From an uncultured Planctomycetaceae bacterium (GTDB lineage Bacteria > Planctomycetota > Planctomycetia > Gemmatales > Gemmataceae): a DNA stretch of 51,941 nt. The notes under the pieces were generated by a model. That model did no database searches. It was given only the letters and a program-made list of their open reading frames with translations, and was not told where the DNA came from. This document shows positions 1 to 9,666 of this stretch, piece after piece (the first letter of the stretch is position 1; every line of letters starts with the position of its first letter). The stretch covers positions 1 to 51,941 of the forward strand of contig CAJCCR010000410.1 in the NCBI GenBank assembly GCA_903960945.1, in the 5' to 3' direction. The position numbers and the translations under genes were made by a program.

Positions 1-2631
1 GATGTGCGAACTTTTTTTGATTGGGTAGTAAAGCCCAGCCTCCGGAAAGTCCCTGGAGTTGCAGAAATCAACGCGTGGGGTGGCGAAAAAAAACAATACC
101 AGATACGCATTGATCCTGATAGGCTGATTACTTACGACATTTCTTTTGAGCAAGTGGTTGACGCCATCAAGGCCACCAACATGAATGCTGGGGGAAGCAA
201 CATTAACCGGGGTACGGAAACTCTGATCATTCAGGGAATTGCTCGAACTACAACCTTGGATGAAATACGCAATATCGTGGTGGGTATCAAGAAAGACATC
301 CCGATACATGTTTCTGACGTTGCTGTAGTAATGGTTGGAAATGAGAGTAGGTTGGGTGCGATTAGTTACATGGGAAAAGGTGAAAGCGTAATGGGGCTGG
401 GTTTCATGCTGATCGGGGAAAGCAGCAATGCTGTTACCCACCGTCTTAAAGATAAATATGAAACAATTAAGGCCAGCCTTCCCAAAGATATCAAAATGGA
501 TATTGCTTATGACCGCACCGAGTTGGTGGACAAAGTGATCGGTACGGTAAGAGGGAATTTGTTTGAAGGTGGCCTTCTGGTAATTGCCATTCTTTTCATT
601 TTTTTGGGGAACCTGAGGGCGGGAATTGTTGTTGCAACTGCAATTCCTTTTTCGATGTTTTTTGCATTCAATGGAATGATGGCGTTTGGGATCGCAGGCA
701 GTTTATTAAGCTTGGGTGCAATCGATTTTGGGATGGTTGTAGATAGTTCTGTGGTTTTGGTAGAGCACCTTATGAGCAGGATGGGCGAGGAGGGCGCAGA
801 AAAACGCAACCGACTCGAACTTATTTACGAAGCTGCAATGGAAGTGCGAATGCCCACCCTTTTTGGTGAGCTAATTATTATCATTGTTTATCTTCCAATT
901 TTGACACTCGAGGGCGTTGAAGGAAAGTTGTTCAGGCCAATGGCCCTCACTGTTGTTTTTGCGCTTGTTGGCTCCTTGATTTTGTCGCTCACTCTTATCC
1001 CCGCACTTGCCTCGCTACTTTTGCCCAAGAAAATGAGCCATTCGGACCCTATAGTTGTGCGGATTGCGGTTTGGATCTATAGGCCATTATTGAAGTTGGT
1101 TTTGAGATTCCGCATTGCTGCAATTCTAATTGTGGTGTGTGTAAGTTTGGTGGCAGTAATGATGGCCAGATCGCTTGGATCGGAGTTTATTCCGAAACTT
1201 TCGGAGGGTGCGATTGTAATCAATATTTTTAGGCCTGTTGGCACAAGTATCCAAGAAGCAGTGCGTTACAACACCAAGTTAGAAAAAATGGTTCTTGCAG
1301 CCTTCCCTGATGAAGTGAAAAGGGTTTGGAGCCGACTGGGCTCGCCTGAAGTTGCAACCGACCCGATGGGCCCTGAAGAAACCGATTTTTTTATTACGCT
1401 CAATCCCCGAGAGAAATGGACCAAAGCCAAGACACAGGAAGAACTAATAGGCCTTGTTGATGGATTAATAAAGCCCTTGATTGGCCAGGAATATTCGTTT
1501 ACCCAGCCCATTGAGCAGCGGGTGAATGAAATGATTTCCGGAGTTCGTGCGGATGTTGCTGTTAAAATATTTGGTGATGATTTCGAGGTGTTGAAGAAGA
1601 AGGCAGAACAGGTTGAACAAATATTAAAAAACATCCAAGGTGCTGAAGATATACTTGTAGAGCCCGTGAGTGGGCAACCTGTGTTGCAGATTAAATTGAA
1701 GCAGGAACAACTTGCGATTCATGGTCTTGCTGCCAAAAATGTGCTGCAACATATTGAAACCTTGGGCAGTCAGCCTTTGGGCGAAATTCTCGAGGGGGAA
1801 CAACGTTTTCCTTTGGTTGCAAAGTTCCCTGATAATCTCAGATCTAGACCAGAAGCTGTGGGGGCATTAATCGTGACAAGTGCGAGTGGTGAAAAAATCC
1901 CTCTTGCAGGAATTGCAGACATCCAAGAAATTCGCGGACCTTCAAGAATATCTAGAGAGTGGGGGCAGCGCAGAATAACCATTCAGTGCAATGTTCGAAA
2001 CCGTGATGTCGGAAGCTTTGTTAATGAAGCTCAGAAGCAAATTAAAACCAAAGTGAGTTTTCCAACAAGCAGATACAGGGTTGAATGGGGCGGGCAATTC
2101 GAACAACTCGCTGCTGCCAAATCCAGACTAGCGGTCATCGTTCCCATTTCACTCTTGATGATTATCTTTCTTCTTTATCTCACCTATAGAAATATGATCG
2201 ATACCATGATTGTTTTCACATCAGTGCCCCTGGCATGCATAGGAGGCGTCGCGGCACTTTGGTTTAGGCAGATGCCTTTTTCCATATCCGCTGCAGTTGG
2301 ATTTATCGCCCTTTTTGGGCTTGGGGTCCTTAATGGTATGCTGCTGGTTACTTTTATCAGGCAGCTAAGGGCGGAAGGGATGGCGCTTTTGCTGGCTATT
2401 GAAAACGCTGGTGTTACCCGCCTTCGAGCAGTGCTTATGACTGCATTAGTTGCAGGATTTGGCTTTATTCCAATGGCTTTTAGCGATGGGGTAGGGGCAG
2501 AGGTTCAACGACCCCTAGCAAGCGTTGTGATTGGTGGCGTAATAAGTAGCAGCGCACTTACCCTTTTTATTCTTCCTGTGATCTATTCTTTCTTTGCACC
2601 TAAAAAAGTTCCAGCATTGGAGACGAAATAG
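1..2631 (+). CDS. CzcA/CusA-family heavy-metal efflux RND transporter, 5'-truncated by window edge
   Basis: Long ORF continues in frame to position 1; RND motifs (VPGVAEINAWGG, AIPFSMFFAFNGMMAFGI, GAIDFGMVVDSSVVLVEH, FGLGVLNGMLLVTFI). Confidence 0.93.
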   Translation, partial: DVRTFFDWVVKPSLRKVPGVAEINAWGGEKKQYQIRIDPDRLITYDISFEQVVDAIKATNMNAGGSNINRGTETLIIQGIARTTTLDEIRNIVVGIKKDIPIHVSDVAVVMVGNESRLGAISYMGKGESVMGLGFMLIGESSNAVTHRLKDKYETIKASLPKDIKMDIAYDRTELVDKVIGTVRGNLFEGGLLVIAILFIFLGNLRAGIVVATAIPFSMFFAFNGMMAFGIAGSLLSLGAIDFGMVVDSSVVLVEHLMSRMGEEGAEKRNRLELIYEAAMEVRMPTLFGELIIIIVYLPILTLEGVEGKLFRPMALTVVFALVGSLILSLTLIPALASLLLPKKMSHSDPIVVRIAVWIYRPLLKLVLRFRIAAILIVVCVSLVAVMMARSLGSEFIPKLSEGAIVINIFRPVGTSIQEAVRYNTKLEKMVLAAFPDEVKRVWSRLGSPEVATDPMGPEETDFFITLNPREKWTKAKTQEELIGLVDGLIKPLIGQEYSFTQPIEQRVNEMISGVRADVAVKIFGDDFEVLKKKAEQVEQILKNIQGAEDILVEPVSGQPVLQIKLKQEQLAIHGLAAKNVLQHIETLGSQPLGEILEGEQRFPLVAKFPDNLRSRPEAVGALIVTSASGEKIPLAGIADIQEIRGPSRISREWGQRRITIQCNVRNRDVGSFVNEAQKQIKTKVSFPTSRYRVEWGGQFEQLAAAKSRLAVIVPISLLMIIFLLYLTYRNMIDTMIVFTSVPLACIGGVAALWFRQMPFSISAAVGFIALFGLGVLNGMLLVTFIRQLRAEGMALLLAIENAGVTRLRAVLMTALVAGFGFIPMAFSDGVGAEVQRPLASVVIGGVISSSALTLFILPVIYSFFAPKKVPALETK

Positions 2632-2729
2632 ATTTAATTCTAATCCTTAATTTTGCATGAGTAGAACAGCGAATATGCGCGCAGTTTCTTTACTGCTAAT
2701 TCTTTTGTAAAAAACAATGATCCAAATTG

Positions 2730-3389
2730 TTAATCATCATCCCCATCGGAATCGAAGGAGGAAGATTGGCTTTCTTGAGAAAGGTAGAAAATACGAATCT
2801 TAGCGCTGTCGCGCATCAAATCGATCCTGCCTATTTCAATTCGGTGGATTGGAAGTCCTGTCCTTAGTTTTAAATCTTCAATCAATTGGTTCCGGTTCTC
2901 AGGCTTGATCAATTCAATTTTTTCATAAATGACCATCTGGCTGTTTTCGTGAGGCAGTGTTACCTTGAGATCTAACACAAAAGTTAAAAGCAGCAATACG
3001 CCATTGGAAATAAGTAACTCAGGTAATCCAGTGTCTAAATTGGAAAGAGCATTTAATATTCCAATAGTGACGCTTGTGAGAAGGTAAGCCATTTCCCTGA
3101 TGGGAACAGAAACTGAACGATAGCGGATGATGGAGAAAATCGCAAATAAGCCGAATGCAAAGCCTATCTTGATGGTTGCGCTACTCAGAAGGTAGCAGAT
3201 TATGAAGTTGATGATGTTGAAAAGGAAGAAAGAAAAAAGAAAATCTTTGTTCCTATGTCTAGGGTAATAAATGATTCTGACAAGCAGAAAAATCACAAGT
3301 GCGTTCAGTGCGAAACGGAATCCGAATTCTGCTAAACGGGATCCCCCGAAATAGACGTTGGCACTAAGTATGGGTTCTTCAAAATCCAT
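2730..3389 (-). CDS. DUF4956 domain-containing membrane protein
   Basis: 219 aa multi-TM ORF with FGLFAIFSIIRYRSVSVPIREMAYLLTSVTIG, typical of DUF4956; overlaps the VTC gene by 11 nt. Confidence 0.85.
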   Translation of the reverse strand: MDFEEPILSANVYFGGSRLAEFGFRFALNALVIFLLVRIIYYPRHRNKDFLFSFFLFNIINFIICYLLSSATIKIGFAFGLFAIFSIIRYRSVSVPIREMAYLLTSVTIGILNALSNLDTGLPELLISNGVLLLLTFVLDLKVTLPHENSQMVIYEKIELIKPENRNQLIEDLKLRTGLPIHRIEIGRIDLMRDSAKIRIFYLSQESQSSSFDSDGDDD

Positions 3390-4191
3390 TTGTTTCCTTG
3401 CTTATTTTTTTAATTAATAGGAGTTCAGGCTTAAAGGCGTTGTGTTTGACCAATTCAAGGATTGCGGTGCCTGTTGCATATTTGCTAAATGAGCCTTGCC
3501 TGATTCCAAGTTTTTTGATGGCTTCAATAAATAGGCATTTTGGAGTTACGCGCCTGCTTTTAACTTCTGCAACAACAAGGTGTGGAAGATCTTTAGCCTC
3601 AACCATATTTTCAAATCTAATATTCATGTCCATTGTTACTTTGATGTTTTCAGACTTGGATACCATGGTGATGCGATCATAGGAAATGGTGATTTTTGGT
3701 TTTAGGCAATAATCTTGGTAACCAAGAGATGCAATGAGTTCACTCTGTGCTTGAGTCAATTCAGATAGAACAGCGGGTTCTTCGGTACGAATCTTTTCAG
3801 TTTTCTTTCTGGAGGTCTTGCACTTTACTTCAAAGAAAACTTTTTGGATGTCGGTGTACTTGCGCCAGCGAACTTTGATTCTTTCGGGTTTGCCATTATG
3901 GTGCATCAAGTAAAGCTTGAAATCATCCGTGTCGAGATACGTACTTTCGTAATGAAAAACAGTCTGGTTTTTGATTTTCAGGACATGGTAGTCGGAAGCC
4001 ATTTGGCTAATAATTGATTCAAGTTTGGAACGGTGGAAAACAAACTTTGAGTCAAACCGGCCAAGCAATTTCATTTTGTCAAGGTCGTCAAGGGCGATGG
4101 TCTTGAATGAATCAAAAATCAAAGGCGGTAAGGAATTGCCTTTGATCGTTGGTGAATCCTGATTATCTTGGGTCGGTTCTTGGAGCATCAT
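3379..4191 (-). CDS. VTC-domain polyphosphate polymerase-like protein
   Basis: 270 aa; DSKFVFHRSKL, YLDTDDFKLYLMHHNGKPERIKVRWRKY, FFEVKCKTSRKKTEKIR match the VTC triphosphate-tunnel fold. Confidence 0.88.
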   Translation of the reverse strand: MMLQEPTQDNQDSPTIKGNSLPPLIFDSFKTIALDDLDKMKLLGRFDSKFVFHRSKLESIISQMASDYHVLKIKNQTVFHYESTYLDTDDFKLYLMHHNGKPERIKVRWRKYTDIQKVFFEVKCKTSRKKTEKIRTEEPAVLSELTQAQSELIASLGYQDYCLKPKITISYDRITMVSKSENIKVTMDMNIRFENMVEAKDLPHLVVAEVKSRRVTPKCLFIEAIKKLGIRQGSFSKYATGTAILELVKHNAFKPELLLIKKISKETNGF

Positions 4192-4230
4192 GCTTTCAGG
4201 TTGATTAAGAAATTCTGTGATAGGTCTACA

Positions 4231-5193
4231 CTATTCGCCATCATGCTTTCGTTTATCCTCTTCATATGCATTCAGGATTTTCTGAACAAGAGGGTTTCGA
4301 ACGATATCCGCTTCGCCTAAATGTATAATTTTAATTCTATCAATATTTTTCAAACGGTTCAAGGCATCTGTTAATCCGCTTTTAGTATGAGGGGGTAAAT
4401 CAACCTGCGTTATATCTCCGGTTACGATAACTTTTGAGCCGTAACCCATTCGAGTAAGAAACATTTTCATTTGTGAAACGGTGGTGTTTTGGGCTTCATC
4501 CATGATGATGACAGCTTGGTTGAGGGTTCGCCCGCGCATGTAAGCAAGAGGTGCGATTTCGATGATATCGTTTTCGAGATATCGTTTAACTTGATCGGGG
4601 TCCATCATGTCATTAAGTGCATCGAAAAGGGGGCGTAGATACGGATTAACTTTGGCTGCGATATCGCCTGGTAGAAAGCCAAGTCGTTCACCCGCTTCGA
4701 CTGCGGGCCTGACGAGAACAATTTTTTTGATCAACCCCTGCCTTAAATTGCTGACTGCCATTGCAACTGCGAGCCAAGTTTTGCCTGTGCCAGCAGGTCC
4801 AACGCAAACCGTAAGATCATTGTCAAGCATGGCTTTGACATAAATGGCTTGCCCATCGGTTCTGGGGCGGAGGAATTTGCCTACAGAATCGGGGAGCTTT
4901 TCGGAGTTATGCGCAGGGCTGATTCTGTCGCCCCCGGAATGAACCACTTCGATGATGGTCCGGACTTCTTCCAAAGAAAGATTTCCCTCATGCCTGAGGC
5001 TTTCGCGCATGCGAGAAATAATTCTTGAAGCCTGATCGATTTGTTCCTGGGTGCCTTTGAAAAGAAGTTGATCGCCCCGACCTAAGACTTGCATATCCAA
5101 GGCCTGTCTGATTTCTTTCAGGAATTGATCCCTATTGCCGGAAAGGAGAACGGATTCTTCTCTGCTATCAAGAGGGATGGCTAAGTCTATCAT
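4231..5193 (-). CDS. phoH: PhoH family ATPase
   Basis: Walker A VGPAGTGKTWLA; RPAVEAGERLGFLPGD; IIMDEAQNTT; VTGDITQVDLP. Confidence 0.95.
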   Translation of the reverse strand: MIDLAIPLDSREESVLLSGNRDQFLKEIRQALDMQVLGRGDQLLFKGTQEQIDQASRIISRMRESLRHEGNLSLEEVRTIIEVVHSGGDRISPAHNSEKLPDSVGKFLRPRTDGQAIYVKAMLDNDLTVCVGPAGTGKTWLAVAMAVSNLRQGLIKKIVLVRPAVEAGERLGFLPGDIAAKVNPYLRPLFDALNDMMDPDQVKRYLENDIIEIAPLAYMRGRTLNQAVIIMDEAQNTTVSQMKMFLTRMGYGSKVIVTGDITQVDLPPHTKSGLTDALNRLKNIDRIKIIHLGEADIVRNPLVQKILNAYEEDKRKHDGE

Positions 5194-5207
5194 TCAGAGT
5201 TCCTAAT

Positions 5208-6065
5208 TTAATAAAGGAAAAAAAGCCAGGCAATCGGCCCGATTAATAAAAGAGAATCGAGTAGGTCAAGAATGCCGCCAAAGCCAGGAATTACTTGGGA
5301 AGCGTCTTTGGTGCTGAGATCGCGTTTAATAAGGCTCTCGACAAGGTCAGCAAAAACTCCGCCTAACCCAATGATAACGCCAAAAGCAATAGATGCAAGG
5401 GTACAGCAAAGAGGTGTATTTGGGAAAATTTTAGTCCATAAAAAAGCGATCCCAGCAGAGAATAAAATGCCACCAATAAACCCTTCCCACGTTTTCTTGG
5501 GGCTTAGCAAGGGGGTCATCAGATGCCTGCCGAAAAGCTTACCTGTGAAGTAAGCCCCAATATCGCAACACTTGGTTACAGTAATGGTAATGCCTAGGCA
5601 ATAAAGACCAATGTAGGGGTTAATCTCGGATCCTATCCATCGGAGTTGGATTAAGAAGCTAGGTAAAAGGCCTAGATAAACAATAATAAAAGCAGAAAGA
5701 GAAAGATTATTGGTACTAACGCCAGGGGAGCGGAATTTAAACATTTCTATTAAGATAAGGAGGAAGTAAAACGCAATTGCAATGCCTCCGGTTATCTGCC
5801 AAGAATGATATGCAGAAGGAAGCAAATTAGAGTGCGGGATCCAGTTTGAAATAAGAATTGCAGAAACTGCCAGCATGAGAAGATTTTTACTAGGGGTGAG
5901 ATCATGGCTTTTGAAGAGTTCAAGTAATTCTTTAGTAGCTAAAAAGCCACCGCTAACACAAATGAGCAGTAAAAAAGGATACCAAGGCGCAAGAAAAAGG
6001 TCAGCCACCAAAGCGCTAGACATCGCCCCAACAAGCAAAATACCAACGATGATTCTTTTCTTCAT
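5208..6065 (-). CDS. cdsA: Phosphatidate cytidylyltransferase
   Basis: Multi-TM protein with CdsA C-terminal signature SPKKTWEGFIGG...KRDLSTKDASQVIPGFGGILDLLDSLL. Confidence 0.93.
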   Translation of the reverse strand: MKKRIIVGILLVGAMSSALVADLFLAPWYPFLLLICVSGGFLATKELLELFKSHDLTPSKNLLMLAVSAILISNWIPHSNLLPSAYHSWQITGGIAIAFYFLLILIEMFKFRSPGVSTNNLSLSAFIIVYLGLLPSFLIQLRWIGSEINPYIGLYCLGITITVTKCCDIGAYFTGKLFGRHLMTPLLSPKKTWEGFIGGILFSAGIAFLWTKIFPNTPLCCTLASIAFGVIIGLGGVFADLVESLIKRDLSTKDASQVIPGFGGILDLLDSLLLIGPIAWLFFLY

Positions 6066-6123
6066 GGTATCGTGATACCAGAAAAATGAGATACAAGTTT
6101 AATAGAAAATGCTAGGTATCGCA

Positions 6124-6903
6124 TTAACTTTTGAGGCCTCCGAATCGCCTTTCCCGTTTGGAATAATCACTCAAGGAGGCATGCAAGGTTGCAATATCGA
6201 AGTCGGGCCAGGGCTTTTCAGTGACCCATATCTCTGCATAAGATATCTGCCAGAGTAAAAAATTACTGACGCGCATTTCGCCCGCAGTGCGAATAAGGAG
6301 ATCTGGGTCGGGCATACCGCTAGTGTTTAACGAAGAAGAAATTACTGATTCATCAATGCTATTGACGGAAATGGAACCATCTTTGATAAGTGATGCGATC
6401 TTTTGGACAGCATCAACGATTTCTTGTCTGCCCCCGTAATTGATCGCCAAGCATAACCCCATTCCCGTGTTATCCCTGCAAACTCTAATCGTTTCATCAA
6501 TTTCATGCTGAACAGAACTAGGCAGCATTTCTTTTCTGCCGATGGTGCTGAATCGGATATTCTTTTCTAGAAGAAGGGGCCTTTCTTGGACCAAATAGCA
6601 TTCAAGAAGTTGCATGAGGAAATCAAGTTCAGGCTGAGGCCTTTTCCAGTTCTCACTGCTGAAACAAAAAAGGGTGAGTTGGTGTATGCCAATGCGGGAG
6701 CATTCTTCAACAATGCTTCTGACCGTTTGCATGCCTTGGGCATGGCCTTCAACCCGTGGTAATCCCTTAAGCTTGGCCCATCGACCATTACCATCCATGA
6801 TGATTGCAATATGTGCGGGTAGCCTAGACGGATCGAACTCTCCCAAAGGGGAATCCATGTTAGAAGTTTTCTGAATAGTCTGAGACCTAGTCAAATAAGG
6901 CAC
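6124..6903 (-). CDS. uppS: Isoprenyl (undecaprenyl diphosphate) transferase
   Basis: HIAIIMDGNGRWAK...HAQGM...FCFSSENWKRP...PDPDLLIRTAGEMRVSNFLLWQISYAE. True start may be the internal Met (MDSPLGEF). Confidence 0.95.
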   Translation of the reverse strand: MPYLTRSQTIQKTSNMDSPLGEFDPSRLPAHIAIIMDGNGRWAKLKGLPRVEGHAQGMQTVRSIVEECSRIGIHQLTLFCFSSENWKRPQPELDFLMQLLECYLVQERPLLLEKNIRFSTIGRKEMLPSSVQHEIDETIRVCRDNTGMGLCLAINYGGRQEIVDAVQKIASLIKDGSISVNSIDESVISSSLNTSGMPDPDLLIRTAGEMRVSNFLLWQISYAEIWVTEKPWPDFDIATLHASLSDYSKRERRFGGLKS

Positions 6904-6922
6904 TCCCGCAACTTTGGTCGTT

Positions 6923-8218
6923 TTATACCCGACCGGTGAAAATCGTCTGAGACCTTTCTGGGCCTACAGATATTAGCTTAACAGGAAGCTCAAGAATATC
7001 ACCAATTCTATCAGCATATTTTCTTGCAGCGGAAGGTAAATCCGAAAGCTTTGAGGCAGTAGTCAATGGTTCATTCCAACCTTGCAAGGTCTCATAAATG
7101 GGCTTACAACGCTCAAGCTCTCTAGCATCCGTAGGGAAATAAGTGATACGGTCGCCATCAAGTTCGTATGCAGTTGCGATTTTCAATTCTGAAAACCCAG
7201 CAAGTACATCCAAAAGCATGACGCAAATTTCATCCACCCCATTGATCATGGAGGAATGCCTAGCAGCAACAGCATCAAACCAACCACAGCGTCTGGGCCT
7301 GCCTGTTACGGTGCCAAATTCCTTGCCGATTTTTCGGATTCGTTCGCCTAAACCATCAGGGCCGTCATCAAGTTCGGTGGGGAAGGGGCCTTTGCCAACA
7401 CGAGTGGTGTAGGCTTTAAGGATACCAATAACTTTGGTTACGTATCTGGAAGGCAAGCCAGAACCCGAACCAATACCAGCGGTGATACTATTGGAACTGG
7501 TTACAAAGGGAAAACTTCCATGATCAACATCGAGGAGGCTGCCTTGGGCCCCTTCAAACAAAATGTTTTTGCCAGCTTTGAATTCTTGATGAAGCAAAGT
7601 GACGGTGTTGGTGAGATGTGGTTTCAAAAACTGACCATGCTCATGAAATTCATCAGCAAGCTTTGCAGCATCAAACTGAACCGCATCATGATTGAAGCCA
7701 CGAAGCAGCTTGTTTTTAAAATCAACAACAGAATCAAGGCGTTCTTTTAAATGGGCATGCTGGGTGAGTTCGCCTGTTCGAATTGCGTGTACTCTCCCAA
7801 CTTTATCTTGGTAACAAGGCCCAATGCCTCTACCAGTGGTTCCGATGCCTTGGCCCTGCTTTGATTCAGTAATTTTTTCCTGTTCAACATGATAGGGGAA
7901 AATCACATGAGCCCGATCGCTGATCACTAACCTCTTGCCAATATCAATGTCGTTTTTAAGAAGTTGTGAAATTTCTTCACGCAATCTAGTGGGGTTGATG
8001 ACCACGCCATTGCCTATGATCGATATCACCTCGGGGCGGATGACTCCCGTGGGTAGAATCGAAAGCTTGAAAGTTTTATTCCCGGTCATGACGGTATGGC
8101 CAGCGTTGGGGCCGCCATTATAACGGACCACGATATCGTGATGATCGGTAAGGACATCAACGACTTTACCCTTGGCCTCATCACCCCATTGAAGTCCAAC
8201 AACACAGGTGCAAGGCAT
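6923..8218 (-). CDS. purA: Adenylosuccinate synthetase
   Basis: VVGLQWGDEAKGKVVDVLT, GGPNAGHTV, GTTGRGIGPCYQDKVGR, FEGAQGSLLDVDHGSFPFVTSSN. Confidence 0.98.
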   Translation of the reverse strand: MPCTCVVGLQWGDEAKGKVVDVLTDHHDIVVRYNGGPNAGHTVMTGNKTFKLSILPTGVIRPEVISIIGNGVVINPTRLREEISQLLKNDIDIGKRLVISDRAHVIFPYHVEQEKITESKQGQGIGTTGRGIGPCYQDKVGRVHAIRTGELTQHAHLKERLDSVVDFKNKLLRGFNHDAVQFDAAKLADEFHEHGQFLKPHLTNTVTLLHQEFKAGKNILFEGAQGSLLDVDHGSFPFVTSSNSITAGIGSGSGLPSRYVTKVIGILKAYTTRVGKGPFPTELDDGPDGLGERIRKIGKEFGTVTGRPRRCGWFDAVAARHSSMINGVDEICVMLLDVLAGFSELKIATAYELDGDRITYFPTDARELERCKPIYETLQGWNEPLTTASKLSDLPSAARKYADRIGDILELPVKLISVGPERSQTIFTGRV

Positions 8219-8277
8219 ACTAGTTCACCATATCTTAAAAAGGAAAGGGATTGCCCCATGAAAAAAACACACACAAG

Positions 8278-8305
8278 AAAAAAGCCCAAGACGCCTGTCT
8301 CGGGC
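8278..8305 (-). terminator. Terminator-like hairpin in the purA leader
   Basis: Minus strand GCCCGAGACAGGCGTCTTGGGC (9-bp stem with one G-U pair, AGGC loop) followed by TTTTTT, about 60 nt upstream of the purA start. Confidence 0.6.
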
Positions 8306-8448
8306 AATGATACCTTAAAAAGAGTATCCGACATCAATTCTTATTTAGAAACTATGGTTAAGTCAAGCATATAGTTATGATAGAGTGCAGGAAGTGAAAG
8401 AGATCCGCCAAGAAGGTTTCCAAAGGCCTTTATATCGGGAGATGAATT

Positions 8449-9666
8449 ATGTCAGTTCCCAAGCGATTTAAAGTGATAATTCCTATGTTTATGCTGTTTG
8501 CCTTTGCAATGCTTTGCAATCCCATCTTGGCTTTTCAAGAAGAGCCAGTATTTCAGGGCAAAAAACTTTCCGAATGGGAAGCTCTTTTAAAGGTTGATCC
8601 CGGCTACGAAAAGCTTTCTGAGGTCGAAAAAGAAAAATCAGCACGATCAAGAAGGGCAGGGCTGATTGCCTTGGAATTGATGGCAAACTCTTTGGATAAT
8701 AGAATTCTTCCTGCAATAATGTTGGTTTTAAAAAATGACCCCGAAGAGAAGTTGCGAGAAACTTCAGCGTTATCGATGACCCGGGTGGCATTAAAGATGG
8801 CGGAAAAAGCCAAATCATCGTCGTCTAGGCAGTACGCAGCAGAAGCCCTGAAAGAAGCACTTGAAAAAGATAAATCGATAAGAGTAAAGGAAATTGCAGC
8901 GTCATCACTTGGTAAAATAGTTCCAGAATCAGCGCCTGCAATTCCAGCATTGATTTTAGCTATTAAACAAAAAGACACTGGTTTAAGGGTTGCTGCTGCG
9001 GATGCGCTGCGAAGATTAGGGCCCGAAGCCAAGGGGGCAGCACCTGATTTGCGAATTCTGGCTTCTGATGTAACTGCTGACATCATATCAAAATCGTTTG
9101 CGTTTCTAGCTTTAGGCAATTTGAAAGATGTGGAATCGATTACCGTGCTTTTGCAAACGGTTCAAGATGCAAAAATGCCATTGGAGTTGAGGCTTCCCGC
9201 TGCCAATGCAATTTCGATGATAGGGGGTGAGGCTGGGGGGCGAATTGCAGAAAAATTGGGATTGCTCTTAATAGAAGAAGGCACTCCGAAAGACTTGAAA
9301 ATTGCAGTGTCAATCGCGCTTGATAGTCAGGATAGTTTTTCCTATCCCGCTTGGAAATCAATGGTGACTGCACTTAAAGACCGTGATGCTGCAGTTAGGT
9401 CTATAATCTTGCATTGTCTAGGAAACATTGGGGCAAAGTTGCAAAAAGATTTTAAAGTGGTGCAGGCTGCAGTGCTTGCCTGTGTGAATGATTCTGCACT
9501 GGAAGTAAGGCTTGCTGCTGTCGAAACCTTGGGCCGTTGGGGGCCCGAACTTTCAGATGATGAAGTTGTGAAAAAGGTGGAAAGCCTAACCAAGGATACT
9601 GCAAAAGAAATGCGGGAAACAGCGGCAACGGTATTGAAAAGGCTTAAGGGCACGCCTTCAAATTAA
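8449..9666 (+). CDS. Secreted HEAT-repeat protein
   Basis: N-terminal signal peptide followed by repeated HEAT helices (ALKEALEKDKSIRVKEIAASSLGKIVPESAPAIPALI...). Confidence 0.8.
   Translation: MSVPKRFKVIIPMFMLFAFAMLCNPILAFQEEPVFQGKKLSEWEALLKVDPGYEKLSEVEKEKSARSRRAGLIALELMANSLDNRILPAIMLVLKNDPEEKLRETSALSMTRVALKMAEKAKSSSSRQYAAEALKEALEKDKSIRVKEIAASSLGKIVPESAPAIPALILAIKQKDTGLRVAAADALRRLGPEAKGAAPDLRILASDVTADIISKSFAFLALGNLKDVESITVLLQTVQDAKMPLELRLPAANAISMIGGEAGGRIAEKLGLLLIEEGTPKDLKIAVSIALDSQDSFSYPAWKSMVTALKDRDAAVRSIILHCLGNIGAKLQKDFKVVQAAVLACVNDSALEVRLAAVETLGRWGPELSDDEVVKKVESLTKDTAKEMRETAATVLKRLKGTPSN

Noticed and set aside
507-809. Antisense ORFs within larger genes (for example 507-809, 1266-1634, 23598-23942, 36405-36974)
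   Set aside because: They lie opposite strongly conserved coding sequences and their translations show no recognisable domain; typical shadow ORFs.
8086-8374. ORFs 8086-8337 (-) and 8096-8374 (+) around the purA start
   Set aside because: They overlap purA and its leader; no homology pattern visible.
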